Assembly: GCF_013093415.1 (NCBI RefSeq)
Contig: NZ_JABFBC010000004.1
Coordinates: 36,151-100,150, forward strand
Source of the DNA: Halovulum dunhuangense
GTDB lineage: Bacteria > Pseudomonadota > Alphaproteobacteria > Rhodobacterales > Rhodobacteraceae
Length of the DNA: 64,000 nt
Direction of reading: 5' to 3'
Below the pieces are notes generated by a model, which ran no database searches, had not been told where the DNA came from, and saw only the letters and a list, made by a program, of their open reading frames with translations. Shown piece after piece: positions 1 to 9,309 of the stretch (the stretch's first letter is position 1; the number at the start of each line of letters is the position of its first letter). Both the position numbers and the translations under genes were made by a program.

Positions 1-119
1 GCCAGGATGTAGCCGAAGCGGATCGCCGTCTCGATCCACATGGCGCCCGACAGCAGGATGCCGTTGCGGGCGATGGCGCGCAGCCCGGCCCCGAATGTCG
101 GCATCCTTCCGCTCAGCAT
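1..119 (-). CDS. N-terminal fragment of a membrane protein, possibly a polysaccharide flippase
   Basis: A minus-strand reading frame starts with ATG at 119, eight bases after a GGGGAA ribosome-binding site, and runs off the left edge. The 39 visible residues begin MLSGRMPTFG and contain the hydrophobic stretch NGILLSGAMW, which suggests the first membrane segment of a transporter. It lies just downstream of the rhamnose genes on the same strand, where a Wzx-type lipid-linked oligosaccharide flippase would be common. That function is inferred from position only; too little is visible to assign a family. It may also be another polysaccharide membrane protein. Confidence 0.4.
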   Translation of the reverse strand, partial: MLSGRMPTFGAGLRAIARNGILLSGAMWIETAIRFGYIL

Positions 120-149
120 CCCGTCATTCCCCGTTTCCCTGCCGGCCGG

Positions 150-1034
150 TCAGCGCCTGCCCAGCACCGCCTCGCGCAGGTACTGGCCATAGCCGGTCTT
201 CTCGAACATCTTCGCGCGCCGTTCCACCGCCTCGGCGTCGATCCAGCCCTTCTGGAAGGCGATCTCTTCGGGGCAGCCGACCTGGAGACCCTGCCGTTCG
301 GTCAGCGTGCGCACGAAGTTCGAGGCGTCGAGCAGGCTGCCATGGGTTCCGGTGTCGAGCCAGGCAAAGCCGCGGCCCATCTTCTCCATCCGCAGGCTGC
401 CCTCGGCGCGGTAGAGTTCCAGCAGATCGGCGATCTCCAGCTCCCCGCGGGCCGAGGGTGTCAGGCGCGCGGCCCGTTCCGGCGCCCGCCCGTCAAGGAA
501 GTAGAGCCCGGTCACCGCGTAGCTGGAGGGGGGGCTTGCGGGCTTCTCGACGATCGCGCGCACCTCGCCCTCGGGGCCGAAATCGATCACGCCGTAACGC
601 TGGGGGTCGGTCACATGGTAGCCGAACACGGTGGCGCCGTCGGTCCTGGCATCGGCCGTTGCCAGCACTTCCGGCAGGCCGTGGCCGAAGAAGATGTTGT
701 CGCCCAGCACCATCGCCGACGGGGCCCCGGCGAGAAAGTCCTCGGCCAGCAGATAGGCCTGCGCCAGCCCGTCCGGCAAGGGCTGCGCGATATAGGTGAA
801 GTTCAGGCCCCAATGGCTGCCATCGCCCATCAGGCGCCGGAACTGCGGCTGATCCTCGGGCGTGGTGATCAGCGCGATTTCCCGGATGCCCGACAGCATC
901 AGCGCGGAAAGCGGGTAAAAGATCATCGGCTTGTCGTAGATCGGCAGCAGCTGCTTGGAGACGCCCATCGTGATCGGCCAGAGCCGCGTGCCCGACCCGC
1001 CGGCCAGAATGATCCCCTTGCGGCGTGTCAGCAT
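150..1034 (-). CDS. rfbA: Glucose-1-phosphate thymidylyltransferase (RmlA)
   Basis: Catalyses the first step of dTDP-L-rhamnose synthesis: glucose-1-phosphate plus dTTP gives dTDP-glucose and pyrophosphate, in the cytoplasm. The 294-residue length is normal for the family. The nucleotide-binding signature [11 protein letters not shown] is at residues 10-20, the [11 protein letters not shown] substrate motif follows at 26-36, and the metal-site LGDN motif is near residue 110. It is the last gene of rfbCBDA and starts inside rfbD, with a 7-base overlap, so translation is probably coupled. Downstream, after about 30 bases, a membrane-protein gene begins on the same strand. The identification is firm. 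Confidence 0.96.
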   Translation of the reverse strand: MLTRRKGIILAGGSGTRLWPITMGVSKQLLPIYDKPMIFYPLSALMLSGIREIALITTPEDQPQFRRLMGDGSHWGLNFTYIAQPLPDGLAQAYLLAEDFLAGAPSAMVLGDNIFFGHGLPEVLATADARTDGATVFGYHVTDPQRYGVIDFGPEGEVRAIVEKPASPPSSYAVTGLYFLDGRAPERAARLTPSARGELEIADLLELYRAEGSLRMEKMGRGFAWLDTGTHGSLLDASNFVRTLTERQGLQVGCPEEIAFQKGWIDAEAVERRAKMFEKTGYGQYLREAVLGRR

Positions 1035-1885
1035 GCGCCCAGCTCCTTCAGTATGTCTTGCAGCCCCGTGCGCCAGTCCGGCCGGGCGATCCCGAAATCC
1101 CGCTCGAACCCGGAACAGTCGAGGCGCGAGTTCAGCGGGCGGCGCGCCGGGGTCGGATAGGCCGCGCTCGGTATGTCGAGGATGCGGCAGGGCAGGGTCG
1201 CACCGGCCATGACCGCGCGGGCAAGGTCGGCCCAGCTTGCATCCGGCGCCCCGGCGAAATGATGCGTGCCGCCCGGATGGCCCGCCGCCAGCACCGGCAG
1301 CACGGCATGTAGCGCATCCGCGATCGCCGCTGCGGGGGTCGGCCCGCCGATCTGGTCCGCCACGACGTTCAGCGTCTGCCGCTCCTGTCCCAGCCGCAGC
1401 ATGGTCTTGACGAAGTTCGTGCCATGCGCCGAGATCACCCAGCTGGTGCGCAGGACAAGCGCCCGGGCGCCGCTGTCCCGGATCGCCTGTTCGCCGGCCA
1501 GTTTGGACCGGCCATAGGCGCCCAGCGGGTTGGTCGGCGCGTCCGGCGCGAAAGGACGATCCCCCCGCCCGTCGAAAACGTAGTCCGTGGAAAGATGCAG
1601 GAACGGGATCGCCAGTTCGACCGCGGCGCGCGCCATCGCGCCGGGGGCGTGAGCGTTCACAAGGGTCGCCGCCGCCTCGTCGTCTTCGGCCCGGTCGACC
1701 CCGGTCCAGGCGGCAGCGTTGATCACGGCATCGGGGCGATGCGACATGATCGCCGCGAAACAGGCCTCGGGGATGCCCAGATCCGCGTCGGCACGGTCGA
1801 GAAAGACCATGGCCCGGTCCGCGGGGGCACGGCGCGCCAGTTCCCGCGCGACCTGGCCGGTCCTGCCGAAGACCAGAACCCTCAT
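1028..1885 (-). CDS. rfbD: dTDP-4-dehydrorhamnose reductase (RmlD)
   Basis: Final step of dTDP-L-rhamnose synthesis: NAD(P)H-dependent reduction of dTDP-6-deoxy-L-lyxo-4-hexulose. The chosen start [12 protein letters not shown] places the Rossmann glycine motif at residues 7-11 and gives 285 residues, a normal length. An in-frame extension to 1939 is possible but would put 18 low-complexity residues ahead of the Rossmann strand. The YGRSK segment supplies the Tyr-x3-Lys catalytic pair of extended short-chain dehydrogenases. Its ATG overlaps the TGA of rfbB by four bases (ATGA), consistent with translational coupling inside the rfbCBDA operon. Confidence 0.95.
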   Translation of the reverse strand: MRVLVFGRTGQVARELARRAPADRAMVFLDRADADLGIPEACFAAIMSHRPDAVINAAAWTGVDRAEDDEAAATLVNAHAPGAMARAAVELAIPFLHLSTDYVFDGRGDRPFAPDAPTNPLGAYGRSKLAGEQAIRDSGARALVLRTSWVISAHGTNFVKTMLRLGQERQTLNVVADQIGGPTPAAAIADALHAVLPVLAAGHPGGTHHFAGAPDASWADLARAVMAGATLPCRILDIPSAAYPTPARRPLNSRLDCSGFERDFGIARPDWRTGLQDILKELGAC

Positions 1886-2925
1886 GCGCTCAGGCCCAGC
1901 CGGGCGCCGACCCCGTCGCGCTGCAGCAGGGGGCGCCACCAGTCCTCGTTCGCGAGATACCAGTCGACCGTCCGCTCCAGCCCTTCGTCGATGGTAAGCG
2001 ATGGGCGCCAGCCGAGTTCCGTCGCGATGCGGGTCGGGTCGATGGCATAGCGCGCGTCATGGCCGGGACGGTCGGCGACGAAAGTGACAAGATCGCGGTG
2101 CGCGCCCCGGGAACGCGGGCGCTTGCGGTCGAGGATCCCGCAGATCGTGGTGACGATGTCGATGTTGCGACGCTCGTTCTCGCCGCCGATGGCATAGGTG
2201 CGGCCGGGCCTTCCGCGTTCGAGAACCAGCAGAAGCGCCTCGGCGTGATCCTCGACGAAAAGCCAGTCGCGGATGTTGGCGCCCTTGCCGTAGACGGGCA
2301 GGGGCCTGCCCGCCAGGGCATTCAGGATGGTGACAGGGATCAGCTTTTCCGGGAACTGGTACGGCCCGTAGTTGTTCGAGCAGTTGGTGACGATCACCGG
2401 AAGGCCGTATGTCTCGTGCCATGCGCGCACGAGGTGGTCGGACGCCGCCTTGGACGCCGAGTAGGGCGATCTCGGGTCATAGGGCGAGTCTTCCGTGAAG
2501 CGCCCGTCCGGGCCCAGCGAGCCGAAGACCTCGTCGGTCGAAACATGAAGGAACCGGAATCCGTCGGGCTTTCCCCGTGCGCTCCACCAGGCGCGCGACG
2601 CCTCAAGCAGGTTGAATGTCCCCGTGACGTTGGTGTCGATGAAGGCGCGCGGCCCGTCGATGGACCTGTCCACATGCGACTCTGCCGCAAGATGCAGCAC
2701 CGCGTCCGGTTCGTGCGTCGCAAGGATCCGGTCGAGCGCGTCGCGGTCGCGGATGTCGGCATGCTCGAACGCATAGCCGGGGGCGCTGTCCACCGAAGCC
2801 AGGTTGGCGGGATTGGCCGCATAGGTCAGCGCATCTAGGTTCACCACGTCGAAGCCGCGCGCGATGGCCAGTCTTGCGACCGCGGACCCGATGAAACCGG
2901 CGCCGCCTGTGACGAGGATCTTCAC
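1882..2925 (-). CDS. rfbB: dTDP-glucose 4,6-dehydratase (RmlB)
   Basis: Converts dTDP-glucose to dTDP-4-keto-6-deoxyglucose with tightly bound NAD. A GTG start at 2925 gives [16 protein letters not shown], with the NAD glycine motif right at the N-terminus, and 347 residues in line with other RmlB proteins. The upstream in-frame extension lacks family features. The STDEVFGSL segment carries the Asp-Glu pair of the active site and [10 protein letters not shown] the Tyr-x3-Lys motif. It overlaps the rfbC stop as GTGA and the rfbD start as ATGA, so the four genes form one tightly coupled operon. Confidence 0.96.
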   Translation of the reverse strand: MKILVTGGAGFIGSAVARLAIARGFDVVNLDALTYAANPANLASVDSAPGYAFEHADIRDRDALDRILATHEPDAVLHLAAESHVDRSIDGPRAFIDTNVTGTFNLLEASRAWWSARGKPDGFRFLHVSTDEVFGSLGPDGRFTEDSPYDPRSPYSASKAASDHLVRAWHETYGLPVIVTNCSNNYGPYQFPEKLIPVTILNALAGRPLPVYGKGANIRDWLFVEDHAEALLLVLERGRPGRTYAIGGENERRNIDIVTTICGILDRKRPRSRGAHRDLVTFVADRPGHDARYAIDPTRIATELGWRPSLTIDEGLERTVDWYLANEDWWRPLLQRDGVGARLGLSA

Positions 2926-3488
2926 GCGATCTGCCCCTTGCCGAAGGGAGAGTGAAATCCGGAAAAGGGCACCGCCGCGGCGTCCTTTGGCGAAAGCCTG
3001 GGCGCGTCTTTCCAGGGCCAGTCTATCCCGACGCTGTCCCAGCGCACCGCCCCCTCCAGGTCCGGCGCATAGCTGTCGGAGCACTTGTACTCGACCTCCG
3101 AATTCGGCTCCAGCGTGATGAAGCCGTGCAGGAACCCCTCGGGTATGAAGAACTTCCTGCCATTTCCGGGGGCAAGTTCGATCCCGTGCCAGTGGCCATA
3201 GGTGGGCGAGCCCCGTCGAATGTCCACCGCCACGTCGAACACCGCGCCCCGCACGCAGCGCACCAGCTTGGCCTGCGCGCGCGGCGGTGCCTGGAAATGA
3301 AGCCCGCGCAGGGTTCCGGGCGCAAGCGACATCGAATGATTGTCCTGCACGAAGGTCACGCCGATGCCTGCCTTGGCGAAATCCCCGGCCGACCAGGTTT
3401 CCTCGAAATAGCCCCTGTCATCCACGAAGCGCCGCGGCTCGATGACCAGAAGGTCGGGCAGGTGGGGGACGGGTCTTGCGTTCAGCAT
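2922..3488 (-). CDS. rfbC: dTDP-4-dehydrorhamnose 3,5-epimerase (RmlC)
   Basis: Epimerises C3 and C5 of dTDP-4-keto-6-deoxyglucose. The protein has 188 residues, the usual length of this cupin enzyme. The [12 protein letters not shown] stretch (about residues 21-32) and the RGLHFQAPP motif with the catalytic His are both typical. It is the first gene of the rfbCBDA operon, so the promoter should lie in the 500-base gap up to urtA on the other strand. The resulting dTDP-L-rhamnose would feed O-antigen or exopolysaccharide assembly; the glycosyltransferases are not in the window. Confidence 0.95.
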   Translation of the reverse strand: MLNARPVPHLPDLLVIEPRRFVDDRGYFEETWSAGDFAKAGIGVTFVQDNHSMSLAPGTLRGLHFQAPPRAQAKLVRCVRGAVFDVAVDIRRGSPTYGHWHGIELAPGNGRKFFIPEGFLHGFITLEPNSEVEYKCSDSYAPDLEGAVRWDSVGIDWPWKDAPRLSPKDAAAVPFSGFHSPFGKGQIA

Positions 3489-4008
3489 TCATTCACCTCG
3501 CGCGCAGGTTACGCGTGTTTGCACGCAACATACACCGCAGTTCGATCCCGAGGGCAACCGTCGCGAAGTGGTCCGGCCAGCCGCCAGCCGTCGGGATCGG
3601 CCCGCCCGGACCCCTGCGCGCCCGCCCGACGGCGCATCGGATCGGCGTGCCTGCGGGCGGGAGGGGAATCGCATCTGCGCCACGTCGCCATCCGATGCAA
3701 GGGGGCGCTGGCGGTGCTCATGATCAATTGATGCACATTGCCCGATCACAGAGCAGTATTTCTGCTTAAAAACATTTCATGCAAACCGATCGGGCCTTTT
3801 TTATGCGCAATTCCTGCGGTGCCGTTCGTCAACCCCTGCTTACTGAGCCCATGGCGGTCCCGCGCGGCGGGGCTGTCGGGCGGGGTGGCCTGCGCAGATG
3901 CACGATCCCCGTGTGGTGAAACGAAGCGCTGTGCCCGCATCGGCGCCTTTCCCCTGGAATGGCGGCCGGAGACAGGCGGGTATCCAGTCGGAAGGGGGAA
4001 TACGCGTT
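3489..4008. other. Intergenic region between divergent rfbC and urtA
   Basis: About 520 bases separate the divergently transcribed rfbC and urtA. No convincing gene is present; open frames here have atypical composition and no family features. An AT-richer patch with a run of six T lies at about 3760-3800, and a GAAGGGGGA ribosome-binding site sits at 3990-3998 ahead of urtA. Promoters for both operons must be here, but I could not find a sigma-54 (GG-N10-GC) or NtrC site by eye, although either would be plausible for a urea transporter. Confidence 0.5.
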
Positions 4009-5292
4009 ATGAGAAAAGCAGGTTTTCTTGCCATGGCTTCCACGGCTGCGATCATGTCGGCGGGAAGCAGCCTTGCACAGGAGTGTCCCATCAAGGTCGG
4101 CGTCCTGCACTCGCTTTCGGGAACGATGGCAATTTCCGAGACGACGCTCAAGGACACCATGCTGATGCTGGTCGACCAGCAGAACAAGAAGGGTGGCCTG
4201 CTGGGGTGCGACCTGGAGGCGGTGGTCGTGGACCCGGCCTCGGACTGGCCTCTCTTCGCCGAGAAGGCCCGAGAGCTTCTGACCGTGCACGAAGTGGACG
4301 TGATGTTCGGCAACTGGACCAGCGTCAGCCGCAAGTCGGTGCTGCCCGTGATCGAGGAACTGAACGGGCTTCTGTTCTACCCGGTCCAGTACGAGGGTGA
4401 GGAAAGCTCGAAGAACGTGTTCTATACGGGGGCCGCGCCCAACCAGCAGGCGATCCCGGCGGTGGACTACTTCCTCGAGGAACTGGGTGTCGAGAAGTTC
4501 GCGCTGCTCGGGACCGACTATGTCTATCCGCGCACCACGAACAACATCCTGCAATCCTATCTGATGTCGAAGGGGATCGCGGAAGCGGACATCTTCGTGA
4601 ACTACACCCCGTTCAGCCATTCCGACTGGTCCACGATCGTTTCCGACGTGGTCGCGCTCGGGGCCGACGGCAAGCAGGTCGGGGTCGTTTCGACGATCAA
4701 TGGCGATGCGAATATCGGGTTCTACAAGGAACTGGCCGCGCGCGGCGTGTCGGCCGACGACATCCCCGTGATCGCGTTCTCGGTGGGCGAGGAGGAACTG
4801 TCGGGGCTCGATACCACCAACCTCGTGGGGCACCTGGCCGCCTGGAACTACTTCATGTCGGCGGACGCCGAGCAGAATTCGGCCTTCATCGAGGCGTGGC
4901 ACGCCTTCATCGGCGACGAGAACCGCGTCACCAACGATCCGATGGAGGCGCATTACATCGGCTTCAACATGTGGGTGAATGCGGCCACGGCAGCGGGCAC
5001 GACCGATGTCGATGCGGTGCGCAGCGCCATGTACGGTCAGGAATTCCCGAACCTGACCGGTGGCACGGCGGTGATGCTGCCGAACCACCACCTCTCGAAG
5101 CCGGTGCTGATCGGAGAGATCCGCGCCGACGGGCAGTTCGACATCATCAGCCAGACCGAGGAAGTTCCGGGTGACGCGTGGACGGACTACCTGCCGGAAT
5201 CCGCCGTGCTCACCTCTGACTGGAAGGATCTTGGGTGCGGGATGTACAACACCCAGACCCAGACCTGTGTCCAGCTGACGTCGAACTACTGA
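4009..5292 (+). CDS. urtA: Urea-type ABC transporter, periplasmic binding protein
   Basis: Periplasmic binding protein of the UrtABCDE high-affinity importer for urea or short-chain amides. The start MRKAGFLAMAS at 4009 follows a GAAGGGGGA site and gives a signal peptide ending near SLAQ-EC, so the mature protein starts around residue 24. IKVGVLHSLSGTMA is the typical opening of the receptor domain in the branched-chain amino-acid/amide family. Length (427 residues) is normal for UrtA. It heads a five-gene operon in the canonical order. No urease gene is in the window, so a short-chain amide substrate (FmdD-type) cannot be excluded. Confidence 0.9.
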   Translation: MRKAGFLAMASTAAIMSAGSSLAQECPIKVGVLHSLSGTMAISETTLKDTMLMLVDQQNKKGGLLGCDLEAVVVDPASDWPLFAEKARELLTVHEVDVMFGNWTSVSRKSVLPVIEELNGLLFYPVQYEGEESSKNVFYTGAAPNQQAIPAVDYFLEELGVEKFALLGTDYVYPRTTNNILQSYLMSKGIAEADIFVNYTPFSHSDWSTIVSDVVALGADGKQVGVVSTINGDANIGFYKELAARGVSADDIPVIAFSVGEEELSGLDTTNLVGHLAAWNYFMSADAEQNSAFIEAWHAFIGDENRVTNDPMEAHYIGFNMWVNAATAAGTTDVDAVRSAMYGQEFPNLTGGTAVMLPNHHLSKPVLIGEIRADGQFDIISQTEEVPGDAWTDYLPESAVLTSDWKDLGCGMYNTQTQTCVQLTSNY

Positions 5293-5299
5293 CGGTCGC

Positions 5300-5330
5300 G
5301 GGCGCGCGCCTTCGCGCGCGCCCCATTTTC
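5300..5330 (+). promoter_or_regulatory. Intercistronic hairpin between urtA and urtB
   Basis: The arms GGGCGCGCGC (5300-5309) and GCGCGCGCCC (5314-5323) form a perfect 10-bp stem with a CTTC loop, followed by C and ATTTTC. It starts seven bases after the urtA stop codon. Such stems after binding-protein genes usually stabilise the upstream mRNA or cause partial termination, giving more binding protein than permease. Function is inferred; the stem itself is seen directly. Confidence 0.7.
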
Positions 5331-5347
5331 CTGTTCGGGCAGGCATC

Positions 5348-7297
5348 ATGCTGCGCATTCTTCTGATCATCGTTGCGCTGCTCGCGGCAGCGCCGGCCCA
5401 TCTGGTTCGGGCGCAGGGCCTGCAAGAGGTATTGCAGCCCCATGCCGAGGAGGTGGCGAACCCAAGCCGCCAGCGCGTCGCGGTGGTGCTCGACGCGCTG
5501 ATCGAGGCGGGGCATCCCGGCGTGTCGGGGTTTCTCGAACGGTGGCAGAACCGCGAGGTCGTGCTGAACCGCTCCGACGGGCTGTTCTACTATGCAGGCC
5601 AGGCTTCGGACGGGCAGATCGCGCTTCTCGACATCGAGACGGGGCAGGATGCGGGGCGCGTGCCCGCCTCGGCCATCCAGGAGATCCGCCCCAACGGGGG
5701 CGTCCGGCGCGAGATCGCAGGCGCCCTGGTGCAGTTCCAGTTGTCCGCACCGGACATCGTCCTGCGGCGGGATGCGCTCGACACGATCGGGCGGTCCCCC
5801 TCTGCCGACCACATGGAGCCGCTGGCCGCATCGCTCGAGGATGAAACGGACACCGCCCTGCGGATCCGCAAGGCGCGGCTGCTGGGCCTGTTGCAGGCCC
5901 GCTTCGCGGAAACGACCGAGGGCCGCGTCGCTGCGATCGAGGGGCTTGCGGGGGATGTCTCGGTCGATGTGCGCGCCACGCTGAACCAGATCCTCGCGAC
6001 CAGCGCGGGCGTCGCGCCGCAACTGCCGGCCGGAAACATCGCCCGCCTGCTGGAACCCGGAAGCCCCGAACTTTCCCGCGCAGAGGCCTATGCCCGGCTG
6101 GTCGAGTCCGGCCTGGCCCCGCCGCGTATCCCCGCGGCGCAGATCAGGGATGCGCTGGTGGCCAATGTCGTGGACGGTCGCGCGGGCGGGATTGCCGTCG
6201 GGCAACTCGACACCGAGGCGCGCCGGCTCGACGCCTATGCCGCGCTTGCGGCAGCCGGCACCGTTCCGCCCACCGTGTCCGAGGACGAGGTCCGCGCTGC
6301 GCTCGATGCGCATGTCTTCTACCTGGCCTATGCCGACCCCGATGCCGCCGTGACCCGGGCCGCGGCCCGCGTGCTTGCCGCGATCGAGCGCCGGGTCGCG
6401 TTCGATCAGGCGCTGGACCTGGCGCTCGATGCGCTGTCGCTGTCCTCGATCTACTTCCTTGCGGCCATCGGACTCGCCATCACCTTCGGGGTGATGGGCG
6501 TGATCAACATGGCCCATGGCGAATTCATAATGATGGGTGCCTATACCGGCTATGTGGTGCAGCTCTTCATCCCCGACTACACGCTGGCGCTGATCGTGGC
6601 GCTGCCGCTGGCCTTTGCCGTGACCTTCGGGGCCGGCGTGGCGATGGAACGGCTGGTGATCCGCTGGCTTTATCATCGCCCGCTCGAGACGCTGCTTGCC
6701 ACCTTCGGCATCTCCATCGCGCTGCAACAGCTTGCGAAGAACATCTTCGGCACGCAGGCGCGGCCGCTGACCGCCCCCGGATGGCTGGATGGCGCGCTGG
6801 TCTACAACGAGGTCATCCAGATCAGCCATATCCGTATCGCGATCTTTTTCCTGGCGCTCATGTTCCTGGGGCTGATCCTGTTCGTGCTGAACCGGACGCG
6901 CCTCGGGCTGGAGGTGCGGGCCGTGACCCAGAACCCCGGCATGGCGGCCTCGATGGGGATCAACCCGGACCGCATCAACATGCTGACCTTCGGGCTGGGC
7001 TCGGGCATCGCGGGGATCGCGGGCGTGGCGATAGGGCTCTATGCCAAGGTCACGTCCGAGATGGGCCAGGACTATATCGTGCAAAGCTTCATGACCGTGG
7101 TCGTGGGCGGGGTGGGCAACGTCTGGGGCACGCTTGCGGGTGCGGTGATGATCGGAACCCTGCAGAAGGGCATCGAATGGATGAACCCGTCCAACACGCT
7201 TGCGGCGCAGACCTACATGATCCTTTTCATCATCCTGTTCATCCAGTTCCGCCCCAAGGGCATCGTCGCCCTCAAGGGCCGCGCGGCGGAGGCCTGA
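5348..7297 (+). CDS. urtB: Urea-type ABC transporter permease with large extracytoplasmic N-terminal domain
   Basis: First of the two membrane subunits of the Urt importer. A signal-peptide-like segment (residues 1-22, ending HLVRAQ) is followed by roughly 335 residues of soluble, helix-rich sequence with Ala/Leu repeats. The hydrophobic LivH-type permease core begins near residue 365 with SSIYFLAAIGLAITFGVMGV and contains the typical NMAHGEFIMMGAY segment. At 649 residues it is at the long end of the family because of this N-terminal domain, which probably lies in the periplasm near UrtA. UrtC starts four bases after its stop. Confidence 0.93.
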   Translation: MLRILLIIVALLAAAPAHLVRAQGLQEVLQPHAEEVANPSRQRVAVVLDALIEAGHPGVSGFLERWQNREVVLNRSDGLFYYAGQASDGQIALLDIETGQDAGRVPASAIQEIRPNGGVRREIAGALVQFQLSAPDIVLRRDALDTIGRSPSADHMEPLAASLEDETDTALRIRKARLLGLLQARFAETTEGRVAAIEGLAGDVSVDVRATLNQILATSAGVAPQLPAGNIARLLEPGSPELSRAEAYARLVESGLAPPRIPAAQIRDALVANVVDGRAGGIAVGQLDTEARRLDAYAALAAAGTVPPTVSEDEVRAALDAHVFYLAYADPDAAVTRAAARVLAAIERRVAFDQALDLALDALSLSSIYFLAAIGLAITFGVMGVINMAHGEFIMMGAYTGYVVQLFIPDYTLALIVALPLAFAVTFGAGVAMERLVIRWLYHRPLETLLATFGISIALQQLAKNIFGTQARPLTAPGWLDGALVYNEVIQISHIRIAIFFLALMFLGLILFVLNRTRLGLEVRAVTQNPGMAASMGINPDRINMLTFGLGSGIAGIAGVAIGLYAKVTSEMGQDYIVQSFMTVVVGGVGNVWGTLAGAVMIGTLQKGIEWMNPSNTLAAQTYMILFIILFIQFRPKGIVALKGRAAEA

Positions 7298-7301
7298 CGC
7301 C

Positions 7302-8570
7302 ATGACCCGGACCGCAACCATCGCCGGCCCCGCATTCCCCACCCGCCGCAGCTTTCTTGCCGAGAACCCGTCGGTGCTGTGGTTTCTCCTGGCGCTTGCG
7401 CTGTTCACGGCGCTGGTGACGTTCCTTGCCGAGGCGACGGGCATCGGCGTCGTGTCCACCTCGTTCGTCAAGACGCTGGGCAAGACGCTGTGCCTGTGCC
7501 TGGTTGCCATCGCGATGGATGCCGTATGGGGGCATTGCGGGATCCTGTCGCTCGGGCACATGGCCTTTTTCGGGCTCGGGGGCTACGCGATCGGCATGTG
7601 GCTGATGTATGCCCGCACCGAGATCATCGTCGCCGAAAGCCTTGCGGCCGCGCCGATCCCGCCCACCGAACAGGAGATCGTCGACGCCATCGCGACGCAG
7701 ATCTTCGGGGTGGTCGGCACCTCGGAATTTCCCTGGGCGTGGGCCTTCGCCGACAGCCTGTTCCTGCAGCTTCTGCTGGTGGTGCTGGTCCCCGGCCTTC
7801 TTGCGCTGGTGTTCGGCTGGCTGGCCTTCCGCAGCCGCGTCACCGGGGTCTATCTGTCCATCCTCACGCAGGCCATGACGCTTGCGCTGTCGCTCTATCT
7901 TTTCCAGAACGACAGCGGGCTACGGGGCAACAACGGGCTGTCGGGCCTGCAGAACATCCCCGGCTACGAGGATGTCCCGCAATCGGTGGTCTCGATCGCC
8001 TTCTTCTGGGTCGCGGCGCTGGCGCTGGGCCTGGGCTATGTCCTTCTGGCCTGGACGGTGTCGGGCAAGATGGGAAGCGTCATCCGGGGCATCCGCGACG
8101 ACGAGGCGCGGGTGCGATTTCTCGGCTACCATGTCGAGAGCTACAAGCTTTTCGTGTTCACCCTGACCGCGGTGATCGCGGGCATCGCCGGGGCTCTCTA
8201 CTATCCGCAAGCCGGCATCATCAACCCCGCAGAGATGGCGCCGATCGCCTCGATCTATCTTGCGGTCTGGGTCGCCATCGGCGGGCGCGGGCGGCTTTAC
8301 GGGGCCGTGATCGGGGCGGCCCTGGTATCGTTGCTCTCGTCCTGGTTCACCGGCGGCGGTGCGCCCGACATCGCGCTGGGCGGGTATGTGATCCGCTGGA
8401 CCGACTGGTGGCTGGTGCTTCTGGGGGTGTCCTTCGTCGGGGTCACGTTGTTCTTCCCCAAGGGGATCGGCGGGCTTTTCGATCTGGTCGCGCAGCGCCG
8501 CGCGCCGGATCGGCAGGGCGATTACGGGCCCGAGGCGGGCGCCTGGCGCAAGGAGGAGGGCGAGCAATGA
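7302..8570 (+). CDS. urtC: Urea-type ABC transporter permease, LivM-like
   Basis: Second membrane subunit of the Urt importer, 422 residues. After a short cytoplasmic N-terminus it shows the LivM-type core: the LSLGHMAFFGLGGYAIG stretch, several hydrophobic helices, and the conserved segment with RGIRDDEARVRFLGY that contacts the ATPases. Between the second and third helices is a hydrophilic insert (about residues 105-145) typical of UrtC. It starts four bases after urtB and its TGA overlaps the urtD ATG (ATGA at 8567-8570), so translation is coupled. Confidence 0.94.
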   Translation: MTRTATIAGPAFPTRRSFLAENPSVLWFLLALALFTALVTFLAEATGIGVVSTSFVKTLGKTLCLCLVAIAMDAVWGHCGILSLGHMAFFGLGGYAIGMWLMYARTEIIVAESLAAAPIPPTEQEIVDAIATQIFGVVGTSEFPWAWAFADSLFLQLLLVVLVPGLLALVFGWLAFRSRVTGVYLSILTQAMTLALSLYLFQNDSGLRGNNGLSGLQNIPGYEDVPQSVVSIAFFWVAALALGLGYVLLAWTVSGKMGSVIRGIRDDEARVRFLGYHVESYKLFVFTLTAVIAGIAGALYYPQAGIINPAEMAPIASIYLAVWVAIGGRGRLYGAVIGAALVSLLSSWFTGGGAPDIALGGYVIRWTDWWLVLLGVSFVGVTLFFPKGIGGLFDLVAQRRAPDRQGDYGPEAGAWRKEEGEQ

Positions 8571-9307
8571 GCGCGCTTCTGGAAGTTTCGGGCGTCTCGG
8601 TGTCCTTCGACGGGTTCAAGGCCATCAACAACCTGTCGCTCGAGATCGGCGAGCCGGAATTGCGGGCCATAATCGGGCCGAACGGTGCCGGGAAGACCAC
8701 CTTCATGGACATCATCACCGGCAAGACCCGACCCGACGAGGGCCGCGTCACCTGGGGCGAGAAGAGCGTGTCGCTGCTGTCGCTCAGCGAAAGCCGGATC
8801 GCGCGGGCCGGGATCGGGCGCAAGTTCCAGCGGCCCACCGTCTTCGAGGCGCAGAGCGTGCGCGAGAACCTGGCCATGGCGCTGAAGAATCCGCGCGGGC
8901 CGTTCGACGTGTTGTTCTACCGCAAGTCCGACCGCGCCGCGCGGCGCATAGAGGAAATCGCCGACGAGATCGGCCTTCTGGCGCAGCTGCCGCGCCGCGC
9001 GGGCGAGTTGAGCCACGGTCAGAAGCAATGGCTGGAGATCGGGATGCTGCTGGCACAGGATCCGCGGCTGCTGCTTGTCGACGAGCCGGCCGCCGGGATG
9101 ACCCCGGCCGAACGCGAGCACACCACGGATCTTCTGAAGAGAGCGGCCGAAACCCGGGCCGTGATCGTGGTCGAGCACGACATGGAGTTCGTGCGCCGGC
9201 TGGAATGCAAGGTGACGGTGCTGCACGAGGGGTCGGTGCTGGCCGAGGGGTCGCTCGACCATGTGACGCGGAACAAGGACGTCATAGACGTCTATCTGGG
9301 GCGCTGA
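8567..9307 (+). CDS. urtD: Urea-type ABC transporter ATP-binding protein (LivG-like)
   Basis: ATPase of the Urt importer, 246 residues. Walker A is GPNGAGKTT (about residues 38-46), the ABC signature is the LSHGQKQWLEIG segment, and Walker B is LLLVDEPAAGM, with the switch His in VVEHDMEFV. The HGQ variant of the signature is characteristic of UrtD. Start at 8567 overlaps the urtC stop. A much longer open frame upstream in the same register is out of frame with urtC and is only a shadow. Confidence 0.94.
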   Translation: MSALLEVSGVSVSFDGFKAINNLSLEIGEPELRAIIGPNGAGKTTFMDIITGKTRPDEGRVTWGEKSVSLLSLSESRIARAGIGRKFQRPTVFEAQSVRENLAMALKNPRGPFDVLFYRKSDRAARRIEEIADEIGLLAQLPRRAGELSHGQKQWLEIGMLLAQDPRLLLVDEPAAGMTPAEREHTTDLLKRAAETRAVIVVEHDMEFVRRLECKVTVLHEGSVLAEGSLDHVTRNKDVIDVYLGR

Positions 9308-9309
9308 GG

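Noticed and set aside
3898..4008. In-frame N-terminal extension of urtA
   Set aside because: Would bury the signal peptide; the start at 4009 has a strong ribosome-binding site.
3829..5370. Minus-strand open frame of 513 codons opposite urtA
   Set aside because: No family features, and urtA has a signal peptide and ribosome-binding site on the plus strand.
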